NCBI GenBank assembly: GCA_005889515.1
Contig: VBHE01000270.1
Coordinates: 1 to 9,461, forward strand
From: Chloroflexota bacterium
Lineage (GTDB): Bacteria; Chloroflexota; Dormibacteria; Aeolococcales; Aeolococcaceae
DNA length: 9,461 nucleotides
Direction of reading: 5' to 3'
The translations under genes were made by a program, and so were the position numbers. Shown here piece after piece: positions 1 to 6,476 of this stretch (position 1 is the first letter of the stretch; every line of letters starts with the position of its first letter). Under the pieces are notes generated by a model. The model searched no databases and had not been told where the DNA came from. It saw only the letters and a program-made list of their open reading frames with translations.

Positions 1-48
1 GTCCTCGGGCTCGAGCGCGACGCCCGCGGCCGTCTCTTCTCCCCGCAG

Positions 49-519
49 ATGCGCGAGCGCTTCGCCCACCTCGGGGTCTCGGCCACACGCGCCGAGGTCA
101 TCGCGGCGGTCTCCGTCGCCGACAAGAAGGTGAGCTTCCTGCTCGACCGCACCTTCGAGCAGGTCGGGCTCTCCCTCGCGCAGGTGCGCGTGCTGGCGAT
201 CATCCGCCACCACGGCGACGCCGGCGCGCAGATGAGCGCGATCGCCCTCGCCTGCAACGTCGTCCCGCGAACCACCACCGGGGTCGTCGACGGCCTCGAG
301 GCCGCCGGCCTGGTGGAGCGCGTTCCCGACCCGACCGACCGTCGCGCGGTCATCGCCCGCCTCACCGCCGATGGTGATCGGCGCCTCGACGGCGCCCTCG
401 CCCTCCAGGCCCAGGTGGGCGAGCGTCTGCTCGAGCGCTTCAGCGATGAGGAGCAGGAGGTCCTCCGCGACCTCTGCCTCCGTCTCGTCGAGGCCGCCGT
501 CACGGAGGCACACGCATGA
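49..519 (+). CDS. MarR-family transcriptional regulator
   Basis: This is a winged-helix DNA-binding regulator, expected to act as a dimer in the cytoplasm and to release DNA on binding a small ligand. From the ATG at 49 it has 156 residues, normal for MarR proteins. The helix-turn-helix spans about residues 58-90 (QMSAIALACNVVPRTTTGVV, then a recognition helix running into DGLEAAGLVER). The wing carries the family pattern DPTDRRAVIARLTADG at 94-109. Flanking helices at both ends form the dimer interface. Its TGA stop overlaps the ATG of the MFS exporter (ATGA at 516-519), so the two are translationally coupled and the regulator probably controls the pump. The start is uncertain: no Shine-Dalgarno precedes ATG 49, and the frame stays open back to base 1, so the true start may lie outside the window. 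The effector is unknown. Confidence 0.9.
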   Translation: MRERFAHLGVSATRAEVIAAVSVADKKVSFLLDRTFEQVGLSLAQVRVLAIIRHHGDAGAQMSAIALACNVVPRTTTGVVDGLEAAGLVERVPDPTDRRAVIARLTADGDRRLDGALALQAQVGERLLERFSDEEQEVLRDLCLRLVEAAVTEAHA

Positions 520-2006
520 CCGGCGCCCCGGCGATCCCGGCCGCTCCCCACCGCCGCCTCGACCCCCGGATGGTCACCTTCCTCGGCGTCATGGCGGCCA
601 TGTTCCTCGCCGCCCTCGACCAGACCATCGTGGGCACCGCCATGCCCACGATCGCCCGCGACCTGGGCGGCGTCAACCGCTACACCTGGGTGATCACCGT
701 CTACCTGCTCACCAGCACCGCGGTGGTGCCCGTGGTCGGCAAGCTCTCCGAGCAGCTCGGTCGCAAGCGCGTCTTCCTGACCGCGATCGTCGCCTTCCTG
801 GCCGGCTCAGCGCTCTGTGGCCTCGCCCCATCGATGAACTGGCTGATCGCCTTCCGCGGGCTGCAGGGCATCGGCGCCGGGATGCTCACCGGGACCGCCT
901 TCGCGGTCATCGCCGACCTCTTCTCGCCCGCGGAGCGCGGCAAGTACACCGGCATGGTGGCCGGCGTCTTCGGCATCGCCAGCGTGATCGGTCCGCTGGT
1001 CGGCGGCGGCCTCACCGACCACGCCGGCTGGCGCTGGGTCTTCTACGTCAACATTCCCATCGGTGCCGCCGTCCTCGCCGTGCTGGCGCGGACCTTCCCC
1101 TCGATGCGGCGCGCCGGCGTCCGTCCCCGCATCGACTTCGCCGGTGCCGCGCTGATCGCCGCGGGGGCGGCGCTGCTCGTCCTCGGAGCCTCGCTCGAGG
1201 GGACCAACGGCTGGGGCTACCCGCCGGTCGCGATCAGCCTGGTCGGCGGCGTCGCGCTGCTGGTCGTCGCCCTGCTCCACGAGCGCCGCACCCCCGAGGC
1301 GGTGCTGCCTCCCGAGCTCTTCCGCTCGTCCATCTTCTCGGTCGCGACCGCGGTCACCTTCCTCATGGGAGCGGTGATGTTCGGCGCCATCACCTACATC
1401 CCGCTCTTCCTCCAGTACGTCGTCGGCGTGCACGCGACCGGCTCCGGTCTGACGATGCTTCCCCTCATGGCCGGGCTGGTGGTGGCGAGCATCGCCGGCG
1501 GCCAGGTGATCTCGCGCACCGGCCGCTACCGGATCCAGGCCGTCGCCGGCATGGCCGCGGTCGCCATCGGCATCCTCCTCACCACCCTGCTCGACGCCCG
1601 GTCGACCCAGGCGCAGGTGACCCCGGCGATGGTGATCCTCGGCCTCGGGCTGGGCCTCTCCATGCCGGTGTTCAACGTGGTCTCCCAGAACGCCGTCCCC
1701 CAGCGGCTGATGAGCTCGGCGACGAGCGCGGTGCAGTTCTCGCGCCAGATCGGGGCGACCCTCGGTCTCGCGGTGATGGGCTCGTACTTCAACGCCCGGC
1801 TCACCGCCCACGGCGGAACCGCCGCACACATCACCCACGAGCAGCTCCGGCTCGCGTACTCGGGCGCCATCCACGACGTGTTCCTCGTCGCCCTGCTGGG
1901 CGGCGCGCTCACCCTGGTGATCTCCGCCTTCCTCCGCGAGATCCCACTGCGCACCGCGAACCACCCCGAGGAGGTGCGCGAAGCCGCCGCGGTGGCGGTC
2001 GCGTAG
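516..2006 (+). CDS. MFS drug exporter, DHA2 (14-TM, EmrB/QacA-type)
   Basis: A 496-residue inner-membrane proton antiporter, the usual length of the 14-helix DHA2 family. Family signatures are clear: motif D1 LDQTIVGTAMPTI (34-46) in helix 1, motif A GKLSEQLGRKRVF (75-87) in the loop between helices 2 and 3, RGLQGIGAG (114-122) in helix 4, and the antiporter motif C GIASVIGPLVGG (153-164) in helix 5, followed by WRWVFYVNIPIG (172-183). Further hydrophobic segments continue to about residue 475, ending in a short charged tail. The start codon overlaps the stop of the MarR gene (ATGA), the standard arrangement of a regulator and the efflux pump it controls. The substrate cannot be read from the sequence; hydrophobic drugs, dyes or a self-made metabolite are all possible. 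Confidence 0.93.
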   Translation: MTGAPAIPAAPHRRLDPRMVTFLGVMAAMFLAALDQTIVGTAMPTIARDLGGVNRYTWVITVYLLTSTAVVPVVGKLSEQLGRKRVFLTAIVAFLAGSALCGLAPSMNWLIAFRGLQGIGAGMLTGTAFAVIADLFSPAERGKYTGMVAGVFGIASVIGPLVGGGLTDHAGWRWVFYVNIPIGAAVLAVLARTFPSMRRAGVRPRIDFAGAALIAAGAALLVLGASLEGTNGWGYPPVAISLVGGVALLVVALLHERRTPEAVLPPELFRSSIFSVATAVTFLMGAVMFGAITYIPLFLQYVVGVHATGSGLTMLPLMAGLVVASIAGGQVISRTGRYRIQAVAGMAAVAIGILLTTLLDARSTQAQVTPAMVILGLGLGLSMPVFNVVSQNAVPQRLMSSATSAVQFSRQIGATLGLAVMGSYFNARLTAHGGTAAHITHEQLRLAYSGAIHDVFLVALLGGALTLVISAFLREIPLRTANHPEEVREAAAVAVA

Positions 2007-2012
2007 CCGGTC

Positions 2013-2032
2013 CCGGGCATAATGTCGCCCGG
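2013..2032 (+). promoter_or_regulatory. Palindrome with embedded -10-like box before scoA
   Basis: A perfect 6-bp inverted repeat, CCGGGC (2013-2018) and GCCCGG (2027-2032), encloses an 8-nt loop and begins 6 nt after the stop of the exporter gene. The hexamer CATAAT at 2018-2023 lies across its left arm and loop. It could be the -10 element of a scoA promoter with a leader of about 65 nt, with the palindrome acting as operator. Alternatively it is a weak terminator stem for the exporter transcript; no T-run follows. No convincing -35 box is visible. This reading is inference from base pattern only. Confidence 0.35.
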
Positions 2033-2095
2033 CGCGGAGGGTGCATGCCCGTCCGCGCCGGGTGCCCGGCGCGACGGGGCAGAGTGGGAGGCGTC

Positions 2096-2854
2096 ATGGG
2101 CAAGGTCTTCTCGAGCGCGACGGAGGCGGTCGCCGACATCCCCGACGGCGCCACCCTCGCCGTCGGCGGCTTCGGGCTCTGCGGGAATCCGATGGAGCTC
2201 ATCCGCGCGCTCTACGACGCCGGCACCACCGACCTGAAGGTGGTCTCGAACAACTGCGGGGTCGACGACTGGGGCCTCGGACTGCTGCTCTTCGCGCGGC
2301 GGATCTCGCGGATGACGAGCTCCTACGTCGGCGAGAACCGGGAGTTCGCCCGCCAGTACCTCTCCGGGGAGCTCGAGGTCGAGCTCACCCCCCAGGGCAC
2401 CCTCGCCGAGCGGCTGCGCGCCGGCGGCTGCGGCATCCCCGCCTTCTTCACCCCCGCGGGCGTCGGCACCCTGGTCGCCGAGGGCGGGCTGCCCTGGCGG
2501 TACGCTTCCGACGGCTCGGTGCTCGTCGCCAGCCCGCCCAAGGAGACCCGCTTCTACGACGGCCGCGAGTACATCCTCGAGGAGGGGATCGCCTGCGACT
2601 TCGGGCTCGTCCACGCGCTGCGCGGCGACCGCTACGGCAACCTCGTCTTCAACAAGGGCGCGCGCAACTTCAACCCGCTCTGCGCGATGTCCGGACGGAT
2701 CACCATCGCCGAGGTCGAGGAGCTGGTCGAGCCGGGGGCGATCGACCCCGACGACGTCCACCTCCCCGGCGTCTTCGTGCAGCGGATCCTCGAGGTGGGG
2801 GCGGGGGAGAAGCGCATCGAGCGGATCACCACCCGCTCCCGGGAGGAGGCGTAG
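2096..2854 (+). CDS. scoA: Succinyl-CoA:3-oxoacid CoA-transferase subunit A
   Basis: This is the alpha subunit (252 aa) of the heteromeric family I CoA-transferase that moves CoA from succinyl-CoA to acetoacetate or a related 3-oxoacid, a step in ketone body and short-chain acid use. Residues 1-35 carry the CoA-transferase signature GGFGLCGNP (24-32). Strings highly typical of ScoA follow: VVSNNCGVDDWGLGLLL, SYVGENREFARQYLSGELEV, TPQGTLAERLRAGG, FTPAGVGT, and FNKGARNFNPLCAMSGRITI near the C-terminus. ATG 2096 is chosen because GGGAGG (2086-2091) lies 4 nt before it and the protein then begins MGKVFSS, as in ScoA of Bacillus. The open frame runs far upstream, but that part is a shadow of the exporter. 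It is followed directly by scoB, its obligate partner. A 3-oxoadipate CoA-transferase (PcaI) is the main alternative; no protocatechuate genes are nearby. Confidence 0.95.
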   Translation: MGKVFSSATEAVADIPDGATLAVGGFGLCGNPMELIRALYDAGTTDLKVVSNNCGVDDWGLGLLLFARRISRMTSSYVGENREFARQYLSGELEVELTPQGTLAERLRAGGCGIPAFFTPAGVGTLVAEGGLPWRYASDGSVLVASPPKETRFYDGREYILEEGIACDFGLVHALRGDRYGNLVFNKGARNFNPLCAMSGRITIAEVEELVEPGAIDPDDVHLPGVFVQRILEVGAGEKRIERITTRSREEA

Positions 2855-2856
2855 CC

Positions 2857-3507
2857 ATGGCGCTGACCCGCGAGCAGATGGCCGCGCGGGCCGCGCGCGA
2901 GCTCGAGGACGGCTCCTACGTCAACCTCGGCATCGGCCTCCCCACGCTCATCCCCAACCACCTGCCCGCCGGTGTGCACGTCCACCTCGAGGCGGAGAAC
3001 GGCATCCTCGGGGTCGGGCCGTACCCCTACCCCGGCGACGAGGACCCCGACCTCATCAACGCCGGCAAGGAGACGGTGACCGTGCTCCCGGGCGCCTCCT
3101 TCTTCGACTCGGCGATGAGCTTCGGGGCGATCCGCGGCGGCGCCATCGACGCCGCGGTGCTCGGCGCCATGGAGGTCTCGGAGCGCGGCGACCTGGCCAA
3201 CTGGATGATCCCCGGGAAGATGATCAAGGGGATGGGTGGGGCCATGGACCTGGTCCACGGCGCCAAGCGGGTGATCGTGCTGATGGAGCACGTATCCCGG
3301 GACGGCTCTGCCAAGATTGTCCGGAACTGCTCGCTCCCGCTCACCGGCCGCGGGGTGGTGCAGCGGATCATCAGCGACCTCGCGGTCATCGACGTGACCG
3401 CCGAGGGCCTCGTGCTCCGCGAGCTCGCCCCGGGGGTGAGCGTGGAGCAGGTGCGTGCCGCCACCGAGCCCGAGCTCCACGTCCCCGCCGGGGTGGGGGC
3501 GGGGTAG
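2857..3507 (+). CDS. scoB: Succinyl-CoA:3-oxoacid CoA-transferase subunit B
   Basis: The beta subunit (216 aa) carries the catalytic glutamate that forms the enzyme-CoA thioester. The glutamate is Glu47 in LEAENGILGVG (44-54), matching the SENG motif of the family. Other hallmarks are VNLGIGLPTLIPN (22-34), the YPGDEDPDLINAGKETVT region (58-75), and GDLANWMIPGKMIKGMGGAMDL in the middle of the chain. The ATG lies 2 nt after the scoA stop, and the ribosome-binding GGGAGGAGG is inside the end of scoA (2841-2849), so the two are co-translated and form one complex. The length is normal, with only a short Pro/Gly-rich tail (PAGVGAG). As with scoA, a 3-oxoadipate preference cannot be fully excluded, but the overall pattern is that of ScoB. 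Confidence 0.95.
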   Translation: MALTREQMAARAARELEDGSYVNLGIGLPTLIPNHLPAGVHVHLEAENGILGVGPYPYPGDEDPDLINAGKETVTVLPGASFFDSAMSFGAIRGGAIDAAVLGAMEVSERGDLANWMIPGKMIKGMGGAMDLVHGAKRVIVLMEHVSRDGSAKIVRNCSLPLTGRGVVQRIISDLAVIDVTAEGLVLRELAPGVSVEQVRAATEPELHVPAGVGAG

Positions 3508-3564
3508 GGGCGCCACTCGACAGTGCCCGCCCCGCGTGCCATCCCGACCCGGGGAGGGTGATCG

Positions 3565-4041
3565 ATGTCGCACCTTGTGCTCTCGCGGGAGATCTTCTGC
3601 CCGATCGAGTCGGTGTTCGCCTACGTCAGCGACCTGACCCGGGCGCCGGAGTGGTGGCCCAACCTCTCCGAGGTGCGCCGTCTCGACGGTGACGGGCCGA
3701 TCGGCGTCGGCACCCGGTACGGCTTCACCTACAACATGTTCGGCCGGCACTTCCCCGGCGAGGCGACGCTCACCGAGTTCGTGCCCAACGAGCGCGGGGT
3801 GCTCGAGGCCGACGGGCAGATCCATGCGGTGATCCGCAACGACTACCGCGCCACCGCGAAGAGCCGCACCCGGGTCACGGTGATCATCGAGTACGACGTC
3901 CCCACCGTCCTCGGCAAGGTGGTCAACGCGCTGATCGTCGAGCGGCGCAACGCCGCCGACGCCGACCATGCCTTCGACCAGCTGAAGGACGTGCTCGAGC
4001 ACGAGGCGATCGCCCGGATCGACGAGGGCGTGGTCCTCTAG
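3565..4041 (+). CDS. SRPBCC-family (START-like, polyketide cyclase/CoxG-like) protein
   Basis: A 158-residue single-domain protein of the SRPBCC fold, a helix-grip structure with a deep hydrophobic ligand pocket. The N-terminus LSREIFCPIESVFAYVSDLTRAPEWWP (6-32) is the classic first strand and helix pair with the apeWWP turn. Alternating beta strands follow (GTRYGFTYNMFG, EATLTEFVPN, TRVTVIIEYDVP), and a long C-terminal helix from about 118 to 150 closes the pocket. There is no signal peptide, so it is cytoplasmic. GGGGAGGG (3551-3558) sits 6 nt before the ATG. It lies 57 nt after scoB in the same direction, so it may share that transcript, perhaps binding a lipid or CoA-derived acyl intermediate; that is a guess from context. 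These proteins range from cyclases to lipid carriers and stress proteins, and the ligand cannot be predicted. Confidence 0.85.
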   Translation: MSHLVLSREIFCPIESVFAYVSDLTRAPEWWPNLSEVRRLDGDGPIGVGTRYGFTYNMFGRHFPGEATLTEFVPNERGVLEADGQIHAVIRNDYRATAKSRTRVTVIIEYDVPTVLGKVVNALIVERRNAADADHAFDQLKDVLEHEAIARIDEGVVL

Positions 4042-4043
4042 AT

Positions 4044-4065
4044 CCTTGGGCTGAATACCCCAAGG
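4044..4065. promoter_or_regulatory. Palindrome CCTTGGG-N8-CCCAAGG
   Basis: A perfect 7-bp inverted repeat (4044-4050 and 4059-4065) with an 8-nt loop lies 2 nt after the SRPBCC stop and 21 nt before the TATACT box ahead of the cytochrome c biogenesis gene. No T-run follows, so it is a poor intrinsic terminator. Its place just upstream of a -10 element would suit an operator. Its role is unproven. Confidence 0.35.
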
Positions 4066-4086
4066 GGGCGGGGGCGGCTGCCCGTC

Positions 4087-4092
4087 TATACT
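4087..4092 (+). promoter_or_regulatory. -10 box (TATACT) of the ccsB-tlpA operon
   Basis: TATACT matches the bacterial -10 consensus TATAAT at five of six positions and ends 10 nt before the ATG at 4103. A transcript initiated about 7 nt downstream would begin within a few bases of the start codon. That gene has no Shine-Dalgarno sequence, which agrees with a leaderless or nearly leaderless message. No good -35 hexamer is visible at 16-18 bp upstream, where the sequence is G-rich. Confidence 0.5.
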
Positions 4093-4102
4093 TGGCCGCC
4101 GG

Positions 4103-5041
4103 ATGCACGGGACCCCCCTCTCGCTCTCCCTCTTCTGGGTGGCGGTGGTCGCCTACCTCGCCGGCTTCCTCGCCTTCATCCTCCACATGGCGTTCCGCCG
4201 GCGCGGGCTCTCCGACGCCGGCGTGGTCGCGGCGATGACCGGATGGCCGTTCCACCTCGGGTCGATCGTCGCCCGGGCGCTCGAGGCCGGGCACTGGCCG
4301 CTGGGGAACATGTACGAGTACTCGACGGGGATCAGCCTCATCCTCGTCACCGCCTTCCTGGTGCTCGCGCTGCGCCACCGGATGCGGCTGGTCGGCGCCC
4401 CCGCGATGGGGCTCGCGGTCGCCCTGCTCGGGCTCGCCTACATGCTCTACGTCCCCCCCGGAAGCCTGGTCCCGGCGCTGCACAGCTACTGGCTGACCAT
4501 CCACGTGACCGCGATGGCGACGTCGTCGGGGATCCTCACCTTCTCGTTCCTCTTCGGGATGCTCTACCTGGCCCGGCGCTGGGCCGACCTCCGCCTCCAG
4601 GCCCACGCCCAGGCCGCCGGCTCCCGGGGGGCGGTGACCCCGGGCGGCACCCCGGTCTCGGTGGGCGGTGGCCGCAGCGGCGGTGACCCCCGCCTGGCGG
4701 CCGCGCGGACCGTCGTGCGCGCTCTCCCCAACGCCGGCACGCTCGACCTCTGGAGCTACCGCTTCGTGATGCTCGGCTTCCCGATCTGGTCGTTCGGGGT
4801 GATCTGCGGGGCGATCTGGGGCGAGCACGCCTGGGGCCGCTACTGGGGGTGGGACCCCAAGGAGACGTTCGCCTTCATCACCTGGGTGACCTTCGCCATC
4901 TACCTCCACGCCCGGGTCACCTACGGCTGGCGCGAGGCGAGGGCCGCGGCGATCACCGCGGTCGGCTTCGTCTCCATCCTCTTCACCCTCTACGCCGTCA
5001 ACCTCTGGATCGTCGGTCTCCACTCGTACGCCAAGGCATGA
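4103..5041 (+). CDS. ccsB: Cytochrome c biogenesis protein CcsB/ResC-type (CcsA family)
   Basis: A polytopic membrane protein (312 aa) of the haem-handling family used in system II cytochrome c maturation. With ResB/Ccs1 it carries haem across the membrane and presents it for attachment to apocytochromes. The diagnostic tryptophan-rich WWD motif is WGEHAWGRYWGWDPKE (239-254). Conserved histidines flank it: H127 in LHSYWLTIHV before it and H307 in GLHSYA at the C-terminus, the expected external haem ligands. Hydrophobic helices lie at about 9-31, 75-91, 98-116, 130-157, 221-240, 255-273 and 281-305. A Gly/Ser/Ala-rich low-complexity linker at about 169-197 sits before the WWD segment and is unusual in length. 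The start ATG has no Shine-Dalgarno but follows a -10 box closely. The stop overlaps the next gene (ATGA), so the pair is coupled. No ResB/Ccs1 gene is in the window. Confidence 0.92.
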   Translation: MHGTPLSLSLFWVAVVAYLAGFLAFILHMAFRRRGLSDAGVVAAMTGWPFHLGSIVARALEAGHWPLGNMYEYSTGISLILVTAFLVLALRHRMRLVGAPAMGLAVALLGLAYMLYVPPGSLVPALHSYWLTIHVTAMATSSGILTFSFLFGMLYLARRWADLRLQAHAQAAGSRGAVTPGGTPVSVGGGRSGGDPRLAAARTVVRALPNAGTLDLWSYRFVMLGFPIWSFGVICGAIWGEHAWGRYWGWDPKETFAFITWVTFAIYLHARVTYGWREARAAAITAVGFVSILFTLYAVNLWIVGLHSYAKA

Positions 5042-5550
5042 GCCGCGTCGGGGCGGCGGCGCTCGCCGCCCTGCTGCTGACCGGGTGCGGGCTCGAGCAG
5101 GAGGTGGGGGTCGGCAGCACCGGCGGCCCCCAGGTGGGCACCGCCGCCCCCGAGGTGAGGATCCACACCCTGGACGGGGCGACGTTCGACCTCGCCGCGG
5201 AGCGCGGCCACCCGGTGGTCATCGACTTCTTCGGCTCCTGGTGCGGGCCGTGCCGCCGCCAGCAGGCCGACCTCAACGCCGTCGCCGCGCGCTACCGCCC
5301 CCGGGGGGTGGTCGTGGTCGGCGACGCGCTCCGCGACGACCGCGCCGCGGTCGAGAGCTATCTCACCGACCTCGCGGTGCCCTACCCGGCCGGCCTCGAC
5401 GACGGCGAGGTCGGCGCCCGCTTCGCGGTGCTCGCGCCGCCGACGACGGTCGTCGTCGACCGCGACGGCCGGGTGGCCGCGACCGTCCTCGGGGGCATCC
5501 ACCCGGCGACGCTGACGCGCCTCCTCGACCGGCTGCTCGCCGCCGGCTGA
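5038..5550 (+). CDS. TlpA/ResA-like thioredoxin-fold lipoprotein
   Basis: A membrane-anchored, extracytoplasmic thiol-disulfide oxidoreductase of 170 aa. It begins with a short signal peptide ending in the lipobox LTGC (14-17), so Cys17 should be lipidated. A thioredoxin fold follows: VGTAAPEVRIHTLDG (33-47) is the usual TlpA N-cap, SWCGPC (67-72) the redox site with Cys69 and Cys72, and APPTTVVVDRDG (133-144) the cis-proline loop (Pro134 or Pro135). Its ATG overlaps the ccsB stop, so it is translated from the same message. The likely job is to reduce the CXXCH cysteines of apocytochrome c before haem attachment, as ResA does. A partner that brings in reductant, such as CcdA, is not visible here. 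A more general TlpA reductase role is possible. Confidence 0.92.
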   Translation: MSRVGAAALAALLLTGCGLEQEVGVGSTGGPQVGTAAPEVRIHTLDGATFDLAAERGHPVVIDFFGSWCGPCRRQQADLNAVAARYRPRGVVVVGDALRDDRAAVESYLTDLAVPYPAGLDDGEVGARFAVLAPPTTVVVDRDGRVAATVLGGIHPATLTRLLDRLLAAG

Positions 5551-5567
5551 CCCCGCGGAGCCGACGC

Positions 5568-5590
5568 CGGGCGGCCCCCAGGACCGCCCG
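5568..5590. terminator. Hairpin between convergent genes
   Basis: CGGGCGG (5568-5574) pairs perfectly with CCGCCCG (5584-5590); two more inner pairs form after one mismatch, closing a very short loop. It lies 18 nt after the tlpA-like stop and 22 nt beyond the stop of the convergent small ribosomal gene, where a bidirectional terminator is expected. There is no T-run on either side, so termination may need Rho or may be weak. Confidence 0.4.
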
Positions 5591-5611
5591 CGCGTCAGAG
5601 AACGACCCGGC

Positions 5612-5707
5612 TCAGCTCGCGCGCCGCTGCCAACGGGTCTTCTTCAGCATCTTCTTGTGCTTGTGCTTCCGCATCTTCTTGCGGCGCTTCTTGATGACCG
5701 AGCCCAC
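5612..5707 (-). CDS. Small ribosomal subunit protein bS22 (AURKAIP1/COX24 domain)
   Basis: A 31-residue, extremely basic protein that begins (V/M)GSVIKKRRKKMRKHKHKK and ends TRWQRRAS. This matches the tiny actinobacterial 30S protein bS22, whose members start MGSVIKKRRKRM and end near RTRVQRR; the bacterial entries are often labelled AURKAIP1/COX24 domain protein. The usual size is about 33 aa. It would sit on the small ribosomal subunit bound to rRNA. The GTG at 5707 is chosen because AGGAGG lies 5 nt upstream of it and the protein then begins exactly at the conserved GSVIKK; an in-frame ATG at 5737 would add ten residues and lose this spacing. The TGA is at 5612-5614. It lies 97 nt downstream of the HIT gene on the same strand and converges with the tlpA-like gene. 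Lysine codons are all AAG. Confidence 0.88.
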   Translation of the reverse strand: MGSVIKKRRKKMRKHKHKKMLKKTRWQRRAS

Positions 5708-5712
5708 CCGGG

Positions 5713-5718
5713 CCTCCT
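5713..5718 (-). promoter_or_regulatory. Ribosome binding site of the bS22 gene
   Basis: A perfect AGGAGG on the minus strand, 5 nt before the GTG at 5707. It is among the strongest Shine-Dalgarno sequences in the window and decides between the GTG and an upstream in-frame ATG (5737). It fits a highly translated ribosomal protein. Confidence 0.8.
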
Positions 5719-5780
5719 GTCGCCCTCGCCGGGGCATCACTCTGACGCGCCGGCAGGCGCGGTCCGTGTACGACCGGCGG

Positions 5781-5789
5781 AGTGTAGCA
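5781..5789 (-). promoter_or_regulatory. Possible extended -10 promoter of the bS22 gene
   Basis: On the minus strand TGCTACACT reads as an extended -10 (TGn followed by TACACT). It lies between the end of the HIT gene (5805) and the bS22 start and would give a leader of about 65 nt. No -35 box is evident. The gene may instead be read through from the HIT gene. Confidence 0.3.
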
Positions 5790-5804
5790 GCAGCCCGGTC
5801 GGGG

Positions 5805-6311
5805 CTAGCCGCCCGCCGGGTCGGGGGCCAGCTCCGCGTAGGCGGCGCGGAGCCGCTCGGCGGTCCGGTCGAGGTGCTCTGGGAGGACCTTGACGTCGGC
5901 GAGGACGGGCATGAAGTTGGTGTCCCCGTCCCAGCGGGGGACGACGTGGGTGTGGACGTGGTCGGCGATGCCCGCGCCCGCGATCCGGCCCTGGTTCACC
6001 CCGAGGTTGAAGCCGTCGGGGCCGAGCGCCGCCTGGAGCGCGCGGACCGCGCGCCGGACCCCGACGAACATGGCCGTGCCCTCCGATGTCGTGAGGGCGG
6101 TCAGGTCGGGGGCGTGGCGGTGGGGGACGACGAGCAGGTGACCGCTGCTGTACGGATAGAGGTTGAGGACCGTGAAGGTGAGCTCGGCGCGCTCGACGAC
6201 GTGCTTCTCCTGATCGGTCCCGCCGGCGTCGATGGCGCAGAGCACGCAGCCCTCGCGGGGCGTGGAGTCGCCCACGTACTCCATCCGCCACGGGGCCCAG
6301 ATCTGGCGCAC
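5805..6311 (-). CDS. HIT-family protein (Ap4A phosphorylase/hydrolase-like)
   Basis: A histidine-triad nucleotide-binding enzyme of 168 aa. It would cleave or phosphorolyse dinucleoside polyphosphates such as Ap4A, or hydrolyse AMP-lysine/AMP-N compounds, in the cytoplasm. The triad is HVHTHVVPRW (118-127), with His118, His120 and His122 on the catalytic strand. LNLYPYSSGHLLVVPHRH (49-66) and FNLGVNQGRIAGAGIADH (101-118) are the adenylate-binding strands. The N-terminus RQIWAPWRMEYV and the CVLC pair (Cys22, Cys25) match the actinobacterial Ap4A-phosphorylase-like subgroup, which includes Rv2613c. GTG 6311 is chosen because homologues begin at this RQIW segment; an in-frame ATG at 6389 would add 26 atypical residues. 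The frame continues far upstream on the same strand, but this is only a shadow of the genes opposite. It is divergent from the surface-protein gene. Confidence 0.9.
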   Translation of the reverse strand: MRQIWAPWRMEYVGDSTPREGCVLCAIDAGGTDQEKHVVERAELTFTVLNLYPYSSGHLLVVPHRHAPDLTALTTSEGTAMFVGVRRAVRALQAALGPDGFNLGVNQGRIAGAGIADHVHTHVVPRWDGDTNFMPVLADVKVLPEHLDRTAERLRAAYAELAPDPAGG

Positions 6312-6319
6312 GGCCGCCG

Positions 6320-6328
6320 AGGATAGCA
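6320..6328 (-). promoter_or_regulatory. Extended -10 box of the HIT gene
   Basis: On the minus strand TGCTATCCT combines a TGn extension with TATCCT and ends 8 nt before the GTG at 6311. There is no Shine-Dalgarno sequence in that gap. This is the geometry of a leaderless or nearly leaderless transcript and also supports GTG as the start. No clear -35 is seen, which is tolerable with an extended -10. Confidence 0.45.
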
Positions 6329-6377
6329 GCGGGGCTGCGGAGTCCCTGCCCTCGGCAGCGCCACCGGCCCGCCCACC

Positions 6378-6420
6378 GCAAGTTTTCATTTGATGCGCTC
6401 GTTTCGATTGTCGCATCCCG
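6378..6420. promoter_or_regulatory. AT-richer divergent control region
   Basis: Between the HIT gene and the surface-protein gene is a patch clearly lower in GC than its surroundings. It holds a 6-bp inverted repeat, GATGCG (6392-6397) and CGCATC (6412-6417), around a 14-nt spacer. TTGATG at 6390-6395 could serve as a -35 for the plus strand, but no matching -10 is convincing. It is the likely site of the rightward promoter and possibly of a regulator. Confidence 0.35.
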
Positions 6421-6476
6421 GTTGTGGGCCGGGGCCGGGCGCCGCCCCGCAGAGCGGCGGAAGAGGGGTTCGGACG

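Noticed and set aside
371..2095. Long open frame fused in front of scoA, read in another frame through the MarR and MFS genes
   Set aside because: The product is Arg/Pro-rich low-complexity sequence typical of an out-of-frame read of GC-rich genes; the real ScoA begins at ATG 2096 with its own ribosome binding site.
1526..4002. Large minus-strand frames opposite the MFS, scoA, scoB and SRPBCC genes
   Set aside because: These are antisense shadows, high in Gly/Arg/Asp/Val, with no recognisable domain, while the plus strand encodes clear families.
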